Made by a program: the position numbers and the translations under genes
DNA from: Pseudomonas sp. G34
GTDB taxonomy: Bacteria; Pseudomonadota; Gammaproteobacteria; Pseudomonadales; Pseudomonadaceae
Assembly (NCBI RefSeq): GCF_031119625.1
Contig: NZ_JAVHZV010000002.1
Coordinates: forward strand, 220,699-284,698
Length of the DNA stretch: 64,000 bases
Reading direction: 5' to 3'
Notes under the pieces: generated by a model
What the model was told of the DNA's origin: nothing
Database searches by the model: none
The model's input: the letters and a program-made list of their open reading frames with translations, nothing else
Shown: positions 32,074 through 42,439 of the stretch, piece by piece
How positions within the stretch are numbered: position 1 is the stretch's first letter
Layout of the letters: every line of letters starts with the position of its first letter

Positions 32074-32829
32074 ATGGGCCCGCTGCGTTGCTATGGTGTG
32101 CTGTTGCTCGCGATGCTGCTGTGCGCACGCGCGGACGCCGAGCTGCGCATCCTCACCGAGCCGGGCCCGCCCACCGCGTTCATGGAAGACGGCGAGCTGC
32201 GCGGCTTTGGCGTCGATGTGGTGCGTGAGCTGATCGAGCGAACCGGCGCCAACGCGCAGATCGAGATGATGCCCTGGACCCGCGCCTACACCCTGGCGCA
32301 GCGCGGCCCGAACGTGGCCTTGTTCGCCATGGTGCGTACGCCCGAACGTGAACAGCGCTTCCAGTGGGTCGGCCCGATCCTGCACGGCAAGGTACGCTTC
32401 TATTCGCTGAAATCCAGTGGCATGCAGGTCGACAGCCTCGATGATGTGGCCGCCAGCGGCCCCCTGGCAGTGCCCAAGCAGTGGTACAGCTACGAGGCCC
32501 TGCAGGCCAAGGGGCTGGCGAACCTGTATGGCGTGCCGACGCCGCAGACCATGGTCACGTTGTTCGCCCATGGCCGCGGCAGCCTGATCCTCCTCGAGGA
32601 CATCCTGCTGCGCGACATGCTCGCCCCGGCAGGGCTGGAGCCGGCGGACGTGCAGCCGCAGATGGTGTTCATGGAGTCGTCGTATTACATCGCGTTTTCC
32701 CGCGATACCGACCCTGCCGTCGTCGCTGCCTGGCAGAACGAACTGGCGGAAATGCGCCGAGATGGCAGCTTTTCGGCGATTTTCCGCCAGTGGCTGCCCG
32801 ATGTAGAGCCGCCCGCCGCCCCGCGCTGA
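32074..32829 (+). CDS. Orphan periplasmic solute-binding protein, SBP_bac_3 family
   Basis: 251 residues: a signal peptide (CYGVLLLAMLLCARADA) and a family 3 binding fold beginning ELRILTEPGPPTAFMEDGELRGFGVDVV, then MMPWTRAYTLAQRGPNVALFAMVRTPEREQ. Such short stand-alone members often have no ABC partner and may serve as sensors or amino-acid/amine scavengers; no transporter gene is adjacent. GGGGATGGCCGG precedes the start. Confidence 0.82.
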   Translation: MGPLRCYGVLLLAMLLCARADAELRILTEPGPPTAFMEDGELRGFGVDVVRELIERTGANAQIEMMPWTRAYTLAQRGPNVALFAMVRTPEREQRFQWVGPILHGKVRFYSLKSSGMQVDSLDDVAASGPLAVPKQWYSYEALQAKGLANLYGVPTPQTMVTLFAHGRGSLILLEDILLRDMLAPAGLEPADVQPQMVFMESSYYIAFSRDTDPAVVAAWQNELAEMRRDGSFSAIFRQWLPDVEPPAAPR

Positions 32830-32997
32830 GTTGGCGGGGAATTTGCTGCGCAAGCTGGAATCCGCGCGCTGCGCCTGGCCGCTCGCGCAACTGCCGGGGC
32901 CTGGCCCATCGGTCGCAACACGCCACAAGAATTCGCTCCAGACGGCCGGGACAAGGCTGTCGAGCCCCTGATTCATCCGACGCTTTGGACAATGCCT

Positions 32998-33870
32998 ATG
33001 ACCAACATGCAACGTGCTTCCCACCATGAATTGCGGCGCGCCTTCCGCACCCTGCTGGCCTCGAGCGCCTGCTACCACACGGCATCGGTCTTCGACCCGA
33101 TGTCCGCGCGTATCGCCGGTGACCTTGGCTTCGAAGTCGGCATCCTCGGCGGCTCCGTGGCGTCGCTGCAGGTGCTGGCCGCGCCCGATTTCGCGCTGAT
33201 CACCCTGAGCGAGTTCGTCGAGCAGGCCACCCGCATCCACCGCGTTTCCCGCCTGCCGGTGATCGCCGACGCCGACCACGGCTACGGCAACGCCCTGAAC
33301 GTGATGCGCACCGTGGTCGAACTGGAACGTGCCGGTATTTCCGCGCTGACCATCGAAGACACCCTGCTGCCCGCCCAATTCAACCGCAAGTCGACCGACC
33401 TGATCAGCATTGCCGAAGGCGTCGGCAAGGTACGTGCGGCCCTGGAGGCGCGGGTCGACCCGGACCTGGCGATCATCGCCCGCACCAACGCTGGCGTGCT
33501 CAGCATCGACGAGGTGATCAAGCGCACCGTGGCCTATCAGAAGGCCGGCGCCGACGCCATCTGCATGGTCGGTGTCGAGGATTTCGAGCACCTGGAGAAG
33601 ATCGCCGAGCACCTCAGCGTGCCGCTGATGCTGGTGACCTACGGCAATCCCAAACTGCGCGACAACGAGCGCCTCGCCAAGCTGGGCGTACGCATCGTGG
33701 TCAACGGCCATGCCGCCTACTTCGCCGCCATCAAGGCCACGTACGACTGCCTGCGCGAGCAGCGCAACGCGGTTGGCAGTGACCTCAGCGCTTCCGAGCT
33801 GGCGCACAAGTACACCCAGCCCGAGGACTACGTGGCCTGGGCCGACGAGTTCATGAACGTCAAGGAATAA
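32998..33870 (+). CDS. Oxaloacetate decarboxylase, PEP mutase/isocitrate lyase superfamily
   Basis: Cytosolic Mg-dependent enzyme that decarboxylates oxaloacetate to pyruvate. It closely resembles P. aeruginosa PA4872, which was characterised as an oxaloacetate decarboxylase. Seen: [32 protein letters not shown] (Mg-binding Asp), [11 protein letters not shown], and the two residues that set this group apart from lyases: Tyr in VTYGNP (residue 215) and His in NGHAAY (residue 238). 290 residues. The ATG at 32998 has GGA 8 bases upstream; ATGs at 32992 and 33007 are alternatives. Confidence 0.88.
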   Translation: MTNMQRASHHELRRAFRTLLASSACYHTASVFDPMSARIAGDLGFEVGILGGSVASLQVLAAPDFALITLSEFVEQATRIHRVSRLPVIADADHGYGNALNVMRTVVELERAGISALTIEDTLLPAQFNRKSTDLISIAEGVGKVRAALEARVDPDLAIIARTNAGVLSIDEVIKRTVAYQKAGADAICMVGVEDFEHLEKIAEHLSVPLMLVTYGNPKLRDNERLAKLGVRIVVNGHAAYFAAIKATYDCLREQRNAVGSDLSASELAHKYTQPEDYVAWADEFMNVKE

Positions 33871-34002
33871 CCCCGCAACACCTGCCACGCCGGACAGCGG
33901 CCGCGCAACGCGCGCCGATTCGTCCGCCGTCGGCTGCCCCTTGCCAAGCCCGTGCGCACGCTCCTATCTTCCCCTGAGCAGCATTCTTTTCGGGAGAGCG
34001 AT

Positions 34003-34269
34003 ATGGCCACCGGTTGGGCGCAAGACGGCGCCGTGCAGGAACAGATCGACAGCACCATCGAAGACGCCGTGCAGCGCGCGCGCAGTCAACTGCCCAAGGG
34101 CGAGAGCCTGACCCATTGCGAAGAATGCGATGTGCCGATTCCCGAAGCGCGTCGCCAGGCCGTGCCCGGTGTACGCCTGTGCGTGAACTGCCAGGCGCAG
34201 GCCGACCTCGAGCAGGCCAAGGCTGGCGGCTTCAACCGCCGCGGCAGCAAGGACAGCCAGCTGCGTTAG
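34003..34269 (+). CDS. DksA/TraR family C4 zinc-finger protein
   Basis: 88 residues. The zinc finger is C-x2-C-x17-C-x2-C (CEEC ... CVNC) within the family-typical PIPEARRQAVPGVRLC. The N-terminal helix QEQIDSTIEDAVQRARSQL is short, so the coiled coil that DksA uses to enter the RNA polymerase channel is missing; TraR-like or YbiI-like proteins are of this size. GGGAGAG precedes the ATG. Its TAG stop overlaps the TAA stop of the convergent acetyltransferase gene. Confidence 0.85.
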   Translation: MATGWAQDGAVQEQIDSTIEDAVQRARSQLPKGESLTHCEECDVPIPEARRQAVPGVRLCVNCQAQADLEQAKAGGFNRRGSKDSQLR

Positions 34270-34796
34270 TCGGGCCGCGACAAGGTCTTGTAGTAGATGG
34301 CATTGGCGCGGTACTGGCCGTCCGGCCCGCAGGCGTAGTCCGGCAGGCCACCGATGCAGGTGTAGCCTAGGGTGCGGTAGAGGTTTTCGGCATCACTGCC
34401 GGCCTCGGTATCCAGATAGAGCAGGCCACGCTGCCGTTGCTCGGCGTGGGCTTCCAGCTGTTGCATCAGCAGGCGGGCAATGCCGCGGCGACGGGCACTG
34501 CTCAGCACCAGCAGCTTCTGCACTTCGCCGCGATTCAGGCCATTGGGCTTCAGGCACAGGCTCAACTGCACCGAGCCCAGCACGTGGCCATCCTCTTCAG
34601 CGACCCAGAGGGCCAACGCACCGCTGGCCAGCGCCCGGCTTACCTCGTCGAAGTAACCATGCGCCTGCTGGGTGTCGATATCGGCCATGAAACCCACGGA
34701 TGCGCCGTTGGCCACGGCATCGATCAGCAGGGCGATCAAACCCTGGCGGCAGGCTTCGAAATCAGTCGCGTGGAGCTGGCGGATCTGCAGGCTCAT
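34266..34796 (-). CDS. GNAT family N-acetyltransferase
   Basis: 176 residues. The GNAT acetyl-CoA loop is seen in VLSSARRRGIARLLMQQLE, with the preceding strand VQKLLV and a C-terminal AENLYRTLGYTCIGG; substrate unknown. Its start overlaps the stop of the PA4866-like gene by ATGA, so the two acetyltransferases are made from one mRNA, suggesting related amine or amino-acid-analogue substrates. Confidence 0.85.
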   Translation of the reverse strand: MSLQIRQLHATDFEACRQGLIALLIDAVANGASVGFMADIDTQQAHGYFDEVSRALASGALALWVAEEDGHVLGSVQLSLCLKPNGLNRGEVQKLLVLSSARRRGIARLLMQQLEAHAEQRQRGLLYLDTEAGSDAENLYRTLGYTCIGGLPDYACGPDGQYRANAIYYKTLSRPD

Positions 34797-35311
34797 GGCG
34801 CGCTCCGCTGTGGCGTGAGGATCAGCTGCATAAAGGTCAGGTCCAGCCAGCGCCCGAACTTGCAGCCGACCTGGGGCATCTGCCCGGTGATGGTGAAGCC
34901 CAGGCGTTCGTGCAGGCGCACCGAGGCGGCGTTGCCGCTTTCGATGGCAGCGACCATCACATGCTTGTCGACCTTGCGCGCACGCTCGATCAGCGCCTGC
35001 ATCAGCAGCGGGCCGAGGCCCTGGCCGCGGGTGTCATGGCGCACGTACACGGAGTGCTCGACGGTGTTGCAGAAGCCCTCGAACGGCCGCCAGTCGCCGA
35101 ACGAGGCGTAGCCCAGCACCTGCCGCGCCTCGTCGACCGCCACCAGAATCGGGTAGCCCTGGGCCGCACGCGCCTCGAACCAGGCCTGGCGGTTGGCCAG
35201 GTCCACGGGGCGCTCGTTCCAGATCGCCGTGGTATTGAGCACGGCATCATTGTAGATGGCGAGCAGGGCGGGCAGGTCATCGGCAGCGGCATCACGGATC
35301 GTAATGGGCAT
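34793..35311 (-). CDS. Methionine sulfone/sulfoximine or phosphinothricin N-acetyltransferase
   Basis: 172 residues, very like P. aeruginosa PA4866, which acetylates methionine sulfoximine and methionine sulfone. Seen: IYNDAVLNTTAIWNERPVD, the substrate region; GYASFGDWRPFEGF; HSVYVRHDTRGQGLGPLLM, the acetyl-CoA loop; and AAIESGNAASVRLHERLGF. The enzyme protects glutamine synthetase from transition-state analogues. First gene of a two-gene operon with the next acetyltransferase. Confidence 0.87.
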   Translation of the reverse strand: MPITIRDAAADDLPALLAIYNDAVLNTTAIWNERPVDLANRQAWFEARAAQGYPILVAVDEARQVLGYASFGDWRPFEGFCNTVEHSVYVRHDTRGQGLGPLLMQALIERARKVDKHVMVAAIESGNAASVRLHERLGFTITGQMPQVGCKFGRWLDLTFMQLILTPQRSAP

Positions 35312-35508
35312 GGTTCTCTCAAAGGCCGGTTGGTGTGTTTACCAAAGCATTGAGTATCGCGGGCGAAGCGGCATAGGATCAATGCTTGCATACCCCCAGT
35401 TTGAGCCTGTCATGCACGAAGGGCACTGGCTGTCATGGCAGGTGGCCGAGCTATGCTGGGTGGTAGGTTTTGGTCGAGCACGACCGCCGATATCAGCGGA
35501 GACGAGAC

Positions 35509-37500
35509 ATGGCATTGCTTCCAGTGAGTGTGGCCAAACGCATGACCGTAGGCGTCCTGCTGTTGCTGAGCCTGACTGCTGTGGCGGTCTACTCGGTAAT
35601 GACCTTGCGCGGCAAACCACAATTGATGGCCGTTGGCGTGACGTCGGCCGAGCAGGCTGCCGCTGCACTGGCGCGTCAGCTTGCGTTGCAGCTCAGCGAA
35701 ATCCAGGGCACCACGGCTGCCCTGGCGCACCTGGCCGAGGCGCTGCCCCGCGATGCTGCACTGGTGCGCGGCGCTTTGCCCGGGGTGATCGACAGCCAGG
35801 GCAACGCCGCCATCGCCGGTGGCGGCCTATGGCCCGAGCCGGATGCCTTCGAAAGCGGCGTGGCGCTGCGCAGTTTCTTCTGGGCGCGCAGTGCAGCCGG
35901 CGGTCTGCAATACAGTGAAGACTACAATGCCGCCTCCGCGACGCCCTATCAGAACGAGTCCTGGTACACCGCGGCCCGTTCATCGGCAGCCGGGCGCTGC
36001 GTGTGGTCGGATGGCTATCTCGACACGGTCACGGGCGTGGCGATGACCACCTGCAGCGTGCCCTATCGCCTGGCAGGGCAGTTCGCCGGTGTCGCCACGG
36101 TCGATCTGCGCCTCGATGGTCTGGCCACCTTTCTACGCGAGCATGGCGGCATCACGGGCGGTTACGCGTTCGTCGTCGACAAGGCCGGTAATCTGCTGTT
36201 TTTCCCTGATGCGCAGGCAGCCAATGGCTTGCCTACCCTGGCTGGGCTGGTCGAGGGTGAGCCGGCGCTCGCGCCCTTACAGGCAGCGTTGCAGGCGGCA
36301 CGCAGTGGTGAGCCGACCAGCATGCTGAATTTCGACGTGCGCCTGCAGGGGCCTGCCTACGTCAGTTTCCAGCCGCTTGGCGATACCGGATGGCAGGTGG
36401 GGCTGGTGACGCCGGAGCGTCAGGTTTCCGGCTTGAGCCAGCGCCTGACCGGCGAGATCCTGCTGTTCCTGCTGCCCTTGCTGGCCGTGCTGCTCGGCCT
36501 GGCATGGCTCGCCGGGCGTCGTTTGCTGGCGCAGATCGAAGAGACCACCGGGCAGATCGAGCAACTCGGCCAAGGGGGCGGTAGCGAATTGCCGATCGGC
36601 CGTAACGATGAAATCGGCGCATTGCGCGGTGCGGTGAATCGCTACGCCGGCTCGTTGCGCCGCATGCTGCTGGATATATCCGAGCAATCACGAGTACTCG
36701 AGCGCCAGGCCGCCGAGCTGGCCAGCCTGTCGCAGGCAATCGCCGAGCGCGCCGAAACGCAACGTGAAGACAATGCGTTGCTGGCTACGGCGATCACCGA
36801 GATGTCGGCCAGTGCTCAAGAGGTGGCCGGCAATACCAGTGACTGCTCGGACACCGCGGAGCGCTCGCTGCTCTCGGCACGAGCAGGCCAGGTCAACGTG
36901 CGCAGCAACAGCGCTTCGATTCAGGCGCTGGCCGAGGAGATCGGCCAGGCCGAAATGGCCATTGGTCGTCTCGGTACCGACATCGAGCGAGTTGGCAGCG
37001 TGCTGGAGGTGATCACCTCGATTTCCCAGCAGACCAACCTGTTGGCGCTCAACGCGGCGATCGAGGCGGCACGGGCTGGCGAGCAAGGGCGTGGTTTCGC
37101 CGTGGTGGCTGATGAGGTGCGCACGCTGGCCGGTCGCACCCAGGCGTCGGCCAACGAGATTCAGGTGATGATCGGCCAGTTGCGCGAAGCATCAGGCCAG
37201 ACGGTCGCCACCATGCAGGCCGGCGTGCGCCGTACCCACGAAGCGGTCGAGCAGGCCAACGGTGTCGCGCACACGCTGGAAGGCACGGTGAGCGGCTTCG
37301 AGGATATCGTCCAGCGTGCCCAGCAGATCGCCGTGGCGGCTCAGGAGCAGAGCCACGTGACCCAGGAGATCAGCGAGCTGGCGGTGCGCATTCACAGCGC
37401 CAGTGAAGAGGGCGCCCGCGACTCCGGAACCTTGCGCGAGCTGGGCCGGGGTATCGAAGAGCTGTCCCAGCGGCTCGCGCGGATGAGTGGCCAGGGCTGA
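35509..37500 (+). CDS. Methyl-accepting chemotaxis protein with double-Cache-like sensor
   Basis: 663 residues. TM1 is about 10-30 ([20 protein letters not shown]). The periplasmic sensor (about 31-315) reads as dCache_1: [13 protein letters not shown] (W152, Y153), [26 protein letters not shown]. The Trp-Tyr pair and the later Asp are shared with amino-acid-binding receptors, but the Arg just before Trp is not there, so the ligand may be different. TM2 is about 316-338, then HAMP and the signalling tip [19 protein letters not shown] with the standard [12 protein letters not shown]. The ATG at 35509 has GGAGACGAG upstream. Confidence 0.9.
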   Translation: MALLPVSVAKRMTVGVLLLLSLTAVAVYSVMTLRGKPQLMAVGVTSAEQAAAALARQLALQLSEIQGTTAALAHLAEALPRDAALVRGALPGVIDSQGNAAIAGGGLWPEPDAFESGVALRSFFWARSAAGGLQYSEDYNAASATPYQNESWYTAARSSAAGRCVWSDGYLDTVTGVAMTTCSVPYRLAGQFAGVATVDLRLDGLATFLREHGGITGGYAFVVDKAGNLLFFPDAQAANGLPTLAGLVEGEPALAPLQAALQAARSGEPTSMLNFDVRLQGPAYVSFQPLGDTGWQVGLVTPERQVSGLSQRLTGEILLFLLPLLAVLLGLAWLAGRRLLAQIEETTGQIEQLGQGGGSELPIGRNDEIGALRGAVNRYAGSLRRMLLDISEQSRVLERQAAELASLSQAIAERAETQREDNALLATAITEMSASAQEVAGNTSDCSDTAERSLLSARAGQVNVRSNSASIQALAEEIGQAEMAIGRLGTDIERVGSVLEVITSISQQTNLLALNAAIEAARAGEQGRGFAVVADEVRTLAGRTQASANEIQVMIGQLREASGQTVATMQAGVRRTHEAVEQANGVAHTLEGTVSGFEDIVQRAQQIAVAAQEQSHVTQEISELAVRIHSASEEGARDSGTLRELGRGIEELSQRLARMSGQG

Positions 37501-37597
37501 GCTGACCCCAGGTGGCCCGTGCATAGCGGACATCTGGCTCTGCAGGGGCTCAGCGGCGCTGGATAGAGTGGCGGCAGTTCTCCATTGGATAGCCGCC

Positions 37598-38320
37598 ATG
37601 CTCCTGCTTCTCGCTGCCTTTGCCGGGCTGGTTCGCGGCTATAGCGGCTTTGGTTTCGCGATGATCCTGGCGCTCGGGATGCTTGGCTCACGCGCCCCCA
37701 GCGAGGTTATTCCCACGGTTTTGCTGCTCGATCTGGTCGGCAGTGCCAGCCTGTGGTTACGCGCTTTGCGCGATAGCCATCATCGGCTGACGCTGCGCCT
37801 GACTGCCGGGCTGCTGTGCGCCGTGCCCATCGGCGTGCTGGCGCTAGCCCGGGTGCCTTCAGCTTGGTTGGCGCCTGGTATCGCAATGGTGTGTCTGTTT
37901 GGCGGGATGATGGTCTTGCGACAGTCGCCAGCCCCCGTTACCGAAGCCGCCGTGCCACTACGCTCGGCTTTCTGGGCGGGGCTTGGCGCTGGCCTGGCGA
38001 CTGTATTGGCGTCGGCCGGTGGGCCGCCGTTGATGCTCTATCTGCTTCGTTGCGGGCTGACGCCCCGGGCTCTGCGCGCGACGGCAATCATGTTCTTCGC
38101 GCTGAGCAGTGCGCTGGCGTTGCTGGTCATGGGGCTGTTTGACGTCGTGGGCCGCACGCATGTGCAGTTGGCGGCTACCCTGCTGTTGCCAGCGCTGGCT
38201 GGCAATCTGCTGGGGCAATGGCTGCAGCCACGCTGGCAGCCGTTACCGCTGCATCGCCTCGTGGGCGTGCTGTTGGTGCTGTTCTCGGCCGTTTTGCTGT
38301 ACCGCACTCTGGCCGGTTAA
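37598..38320 (+). CDS. TauE/SafE family sulfite/anion exporter
   Basis: 240 residues with seven or eight hydrophobic segments in two repeats. The first repeat has LLAAFAGLVRGYSGFGFAMI, the second AFWAGLGAGLATVLASAGGPP, matching the paired Gly-rich motifs of TauE/SafE. Members export sulfite, sulfoacetate or other organic anions across the inner membrane; no sulfur genes flank it here, so substrate is open. The ATG at 37598 is used; the frame is open further upstream into the chemoreceptor end. Confidence 0.8.
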   Translation: MLLLLAAFAGLVRGYSGFGFAMILALGMLGSRAPSEVIPTVLLLDLVGSASLWLRALRDSHHRLTLRLTAGLLCAVPIGVLALARVPSAWLAPGIAMVCLFGGMMVLRQSPAPVTEAAVPLRSAFWAGLGAGLATVLASAGGPPLMLYLLRCGLTPRALRATAIMFFALSSALALLVMGLFDVVGRTHVQLAATLLLPALAGNLLGQWLQPRWQPLPLHRLVGVLLVLFSAVLLYRTLAG

Positions 38321-38362
38321 CCACTGCGAAGCGCCGGGCGCAGGGCGCGCCCGGCGTAGCCA

Positions 38363-39937
<1,575 letters not shown>

Positions 39938-39945
<8 letters not shown>

Positions 39946-40600
39946 GTTCGAATCCTCGTTTCGCTCCGAAGCGCGCCGCCCATTTGAGCGCCAGTTCCAG
40001 GCCGATGCTGATGAGCCAGTACAGAACGATCACCACCACGAAGGCTTCGGTAGGAATGAAGTAGGTGGCCTGCACCGAGTTGGCGGCGGCGGTCAGCTCC
40101 TGCACGGTGATGATGGTCAGAAAGGCGGTGTCCTTGAGGGCGATGATCAACTGGTTGCCCAGCAGGGGCCGGGTCTTGATCACCAGTTGCGGCAGGATGA
40201 TGCGCATGAACAATCTGAAGGGCGTGAAACCGTGCGCCTTGGCCGCCTCGACATAACCGGCCGGCAGTACCAGGCGGCTGCCGCGCAGGATCTCGGTGAA
40301 GTAGGCGCCGTGGTAGACGATCAGGGCCAGTAGCCCGGCCGTCCAGGCGTCCAGGCGTAGCCCCAGGCGCGGCAGGCCGTAGTACAGCAGGTAGGCGAGG
40401 ATCAGGAACGGCAGCATGCGCATGCCGTTGACCAGCCAACGCACGATGATCGAGAGCGGCGTGCGCTCCTCGAGGCTGTAGAGCATCGCGCAGCCAAGCA
40501 CGAAGGCGCAGACGATGGACAGGGCGAACAGCGCCAGGGTGTTGAAAAAGCCGTTGAAGAAGGCTTCGCGGGCGTCCCAGATAATGCTCCATTCGGTCAT
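39938..40600 (-). CDS. Polar amino-acid ABC transporter permease (second)
   Basis: 220 residues, HisM/HisQ family (PAAT), five membrane segments. The EAA loop reads GYVEAAKAHGFTPFRLFMRIILPQLV. FFNGFFNTLALFALSIVC opens the protein. AGGACATTTCAGC precedes the ATG. Lies 12 bases after the first permease and overlaps the ATPase gene. Confidence 0.92.
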
Positions 40601-40612
40601 GCTGAAATGTCC

Positions 40613-41254
40613 TTACATGGCCAGTCGGTTGGCTTTCTTCTCGGCAATCGCCTGCAGCTTGAGCAGCACGCCGATGATCAGCATGTACAGCAGCGCGGCA
40701 GCGAGAATCGGTGGCAGCGGGTCATAGGTCACCGCCGCGATACGGTTGGTCACCCGCGTCAGGTCGACGATGCCGATGATGGCGATGGCCGGGCTGCCCT
40801 TGATCAGGAACGACATTTCGTTGACCAGGCCGGGCAGGCTGCTGGTGAGCATCTGCGGCAGCATGATGCGACGGAAGAACACGCCCTGGGTCATGCCGCA
40901 GGCCAGGGCTGCTTCCTTCTGCTCACGGGAGAAACTGATGAATGCCGAACGCCAGATCTCCGCATTGAAGGCGGTGGTGTTGAGCGTCAGGGCGAGGATG
41001 GCGGCGGTGTTGCGGTCAAGGTTGATGCCGAACATCGGCGCCGAGAGAAAGATGAACAACACCAGGGTCACCAGCGGCGTGGCACGCGCCAGGCTGGTGT
41101 AGAGAATCAGCAGCTGTTCCAGAAAGGGGATGCGCGCCATGCGCAACAGGGCGATGCCAAGCCCGCAGAACACCCCGATGGCAATGGCGATGGCGGATAT
41201 CCACAGGGTCGTCCAGGCGCCCTCCAGCAGCAGTAGCCAGGCTTGTCCGTTCAT
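40613..41254 (-). CDS. Polar amino-acid ABC transporter permease (first)
   Basis: 213 residues. TM1 is LLLEGAWTTLWISAIAIAIGVFCG, and the EAA loop region reads KEAALACGMTQGVFFRRIMLPQML. The start at 41254 is chosen because AAGGAG lies 5 bases upstream; the frame is open further up to 41311. It forms a heterodimer with the next permease. Confidence 0.91.
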   Translation of the reverse strand: MNGQAWLLLLEGAWTTLWISAIAIAIGVFCGLGIALLRMARIPFLEQLLILYTSLARATPLVTLVLFIFLSAPMFGINLDRNTAAILALTLNTTAFNAEIWRSAFISFSREQKEAALACGMTQGVFFRRIMLPQMLTSSLPGLVNEMSFLIKGSPAIAIIGIVDLTRVTNRIAAVTYDPLPPILAAALLYMLIIGVLLKLQAIAEKKANRLAM

Positions 41255-41348
41255 GGCAGCTCCTTCGGGTCGAGAGGGGAATGAGGCCGGCGAAGCAGGC
41301 GCGCTTGACAAGCCCCGCGCCTGCTCGCGATAGGCGTTGATACGTGGC

Positions 41349-42254
41349 TTACTTCATGCCGGCCAGGGTATGGAACTGATCGACGTCGGTGATGGGTTCC
41401 TTGGGCATCGACGGGAAGGCCTCGCCGAACCATTTGCTCTGCAGCTCGGCCAAGCGGCCGTTGTCGCGGATCTGGTCCATGAAGCCGGTGATCAGCTTCA
41501 GCAGCTCAGGGCTCTTCTTCGGCACCGGCCAGGCGGCGAAACCGTCACCGGATACGGCGATGCCCTTGGCGAAGGTGTCGCCACGGGTCTTGACCAGATC
41601 GTTGACCGAGATCAGTGCGTTGATCACGTAGTCCAGGCGGCCGTTGGCAAGGTCCGCATAGGCTTCCGGATAGGATTGATATTCGACCACCTCACCGATC
41701 TTGCAGCCGGCATCGGCCATCATCTTCTTCAGTTCCGGCAGTCGCGCGAGCAGCGCACTACCCGCCTGCAGGCCGGCTTTCTTGCCGCACAGGCTGGCGA
41801 TATCGCTGAGGCTGTCATCGCCGGCACGCTTGACGTAGAAGTGCTGGGCCGAGGCGAAAGGCGGGGCGAAGTTGAACACGCGCAGGCGGTCGTCGGTGAC
41901 CAGCGCGCCGGTGAAGGCCATGTCGTACTGACCGGAGGACACCGCGGCGAGCAGGCCGGTCCACGGCAGGATTTCCTGCTTCACGTCGAAGCCTTTCTCC
42001 TTGGCGTAGGCCTTGAGGTCTTCGAGCAGCTCCTTGTGGAAACCCTCGGGCTTGCCATCGACGATGTAGTTGAACGGCGCGTAGTCGTCCTCGGTGGCAA
42101 CGCTCAGGTAGCCGCGTTTTTCGATGTCGGCCAGATCCGCGTGAGCGCTGGTGGCACCTGCCAGCAGGCAGCCGGCCAGGCCTGCGAGTGCCAGTTTGCG
42201 CAACTGGGCGAATCCGTTCATGGGCGTTGCGGTAGCGATGCCTGCGTGGGTCAT
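41349..42254 (-). CDS. Polar amino-acid/amine ABC transporter substrate-binding protein
   Basis: 301 residues. The signal peptide ends near GATSAHA; the mature protein starts DLADIEKRGYLSVATEDDYAPFNYIVDGKPEGFHKEL, the strand-1 and ligand-loop region of family 3 binding proteins. Two Cys (in LCGKKAG and AGCKIGE) could form a disulfide. GGAG lies 8 bases before the ATG. Upstream lie a sigma-54-like element (42291-42305) and a candidate MocR operator (42317-42350). Ligand unknown; the aminotransferase further along suggests an amino compound. Confidence 0.9.
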   Translation of the reverse strand: MTHAGIATATPMNGFAQLRKLALAGLAGCLLAGATSAHADLADIEKRGYLSVATEDDYAPFNYIVDGKPEGFHKELLEDLKAYAKEKGFDVKQEILPWTGLLAAVSSGQYDMAFTGALVTDDRLRVFNFAPPFASAQHFYVKRAGDDSLSDIASLCGKKAGLQAGSALLARLPELKKMMADAGCKIGEVVEYQSYPEAYADLANGRLDYVINALISVNDLVKTRGDTFAKGIAVSGDGFAAWPVPKKSPELLKLITGFMDQIRDNGRLAELQSKWFGEAFPSMPKEPITDVDQFHTLAGMK

Positions 42255-42290
42255 GGTCAGAACTCCAGGGGTCGACAGATCGATTGGCTT

Positions 42291-42305
42291 GCGATGGGCG
42301 TGCCA
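42291..42305 (-). promoter_or_regulatory. Sigma-54-like -24/-12 element before the amino-acid ABC operon
   Basis: TGGCACGCCCATCGC on the minus strand: GG and GC are 10 bases apart as required, and only one base differs from TGGCAC-N5-TTGC. The predicted start, near 42279, leaves a 25-base leader that contains the ribosome binding site. Confidence 0.5.
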
Positions 42306-42316
42306 GTTGGCTGTTT

Positions 42317-42350
42317 TTCACCATAGAGAGCGCAAAGCGTCGGGCAATAG
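42317..42350 (-). promoter_or_regulatory. Candidate MocR operator (site A) between the ABC operon and the regulator gene
   Basis: On the minus strand CTATTG and CTATGG start 24 bases apart and the block ends CTATGGTGAA. The same arrangement and the same 10-base end occur at 45497-45530, before the aminotransferase gene. MocR/GabR regulators bind direct repeats in the divergent region next to their own gene. The sequence match is seen; the regulator assignment is inferred. Confidence 0.5.
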
Positions 42351-42439
42351 GTGCAGTTTGGCGCATTCGCCTGGCCAGCCTGGGGTGGTGGCCATGGCTC
42401 ACTAATTGCTTCGGGGAGGGCATAACACATGGAGCGGCA

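Noticed and set aside
35486..35493. FliA-type -10 (GCCGATAT) before the second chemoreceptor gene
   Set aside because: No TAAA at the required distance upstream, and a start here would leave only about 8 bases before the ATG.
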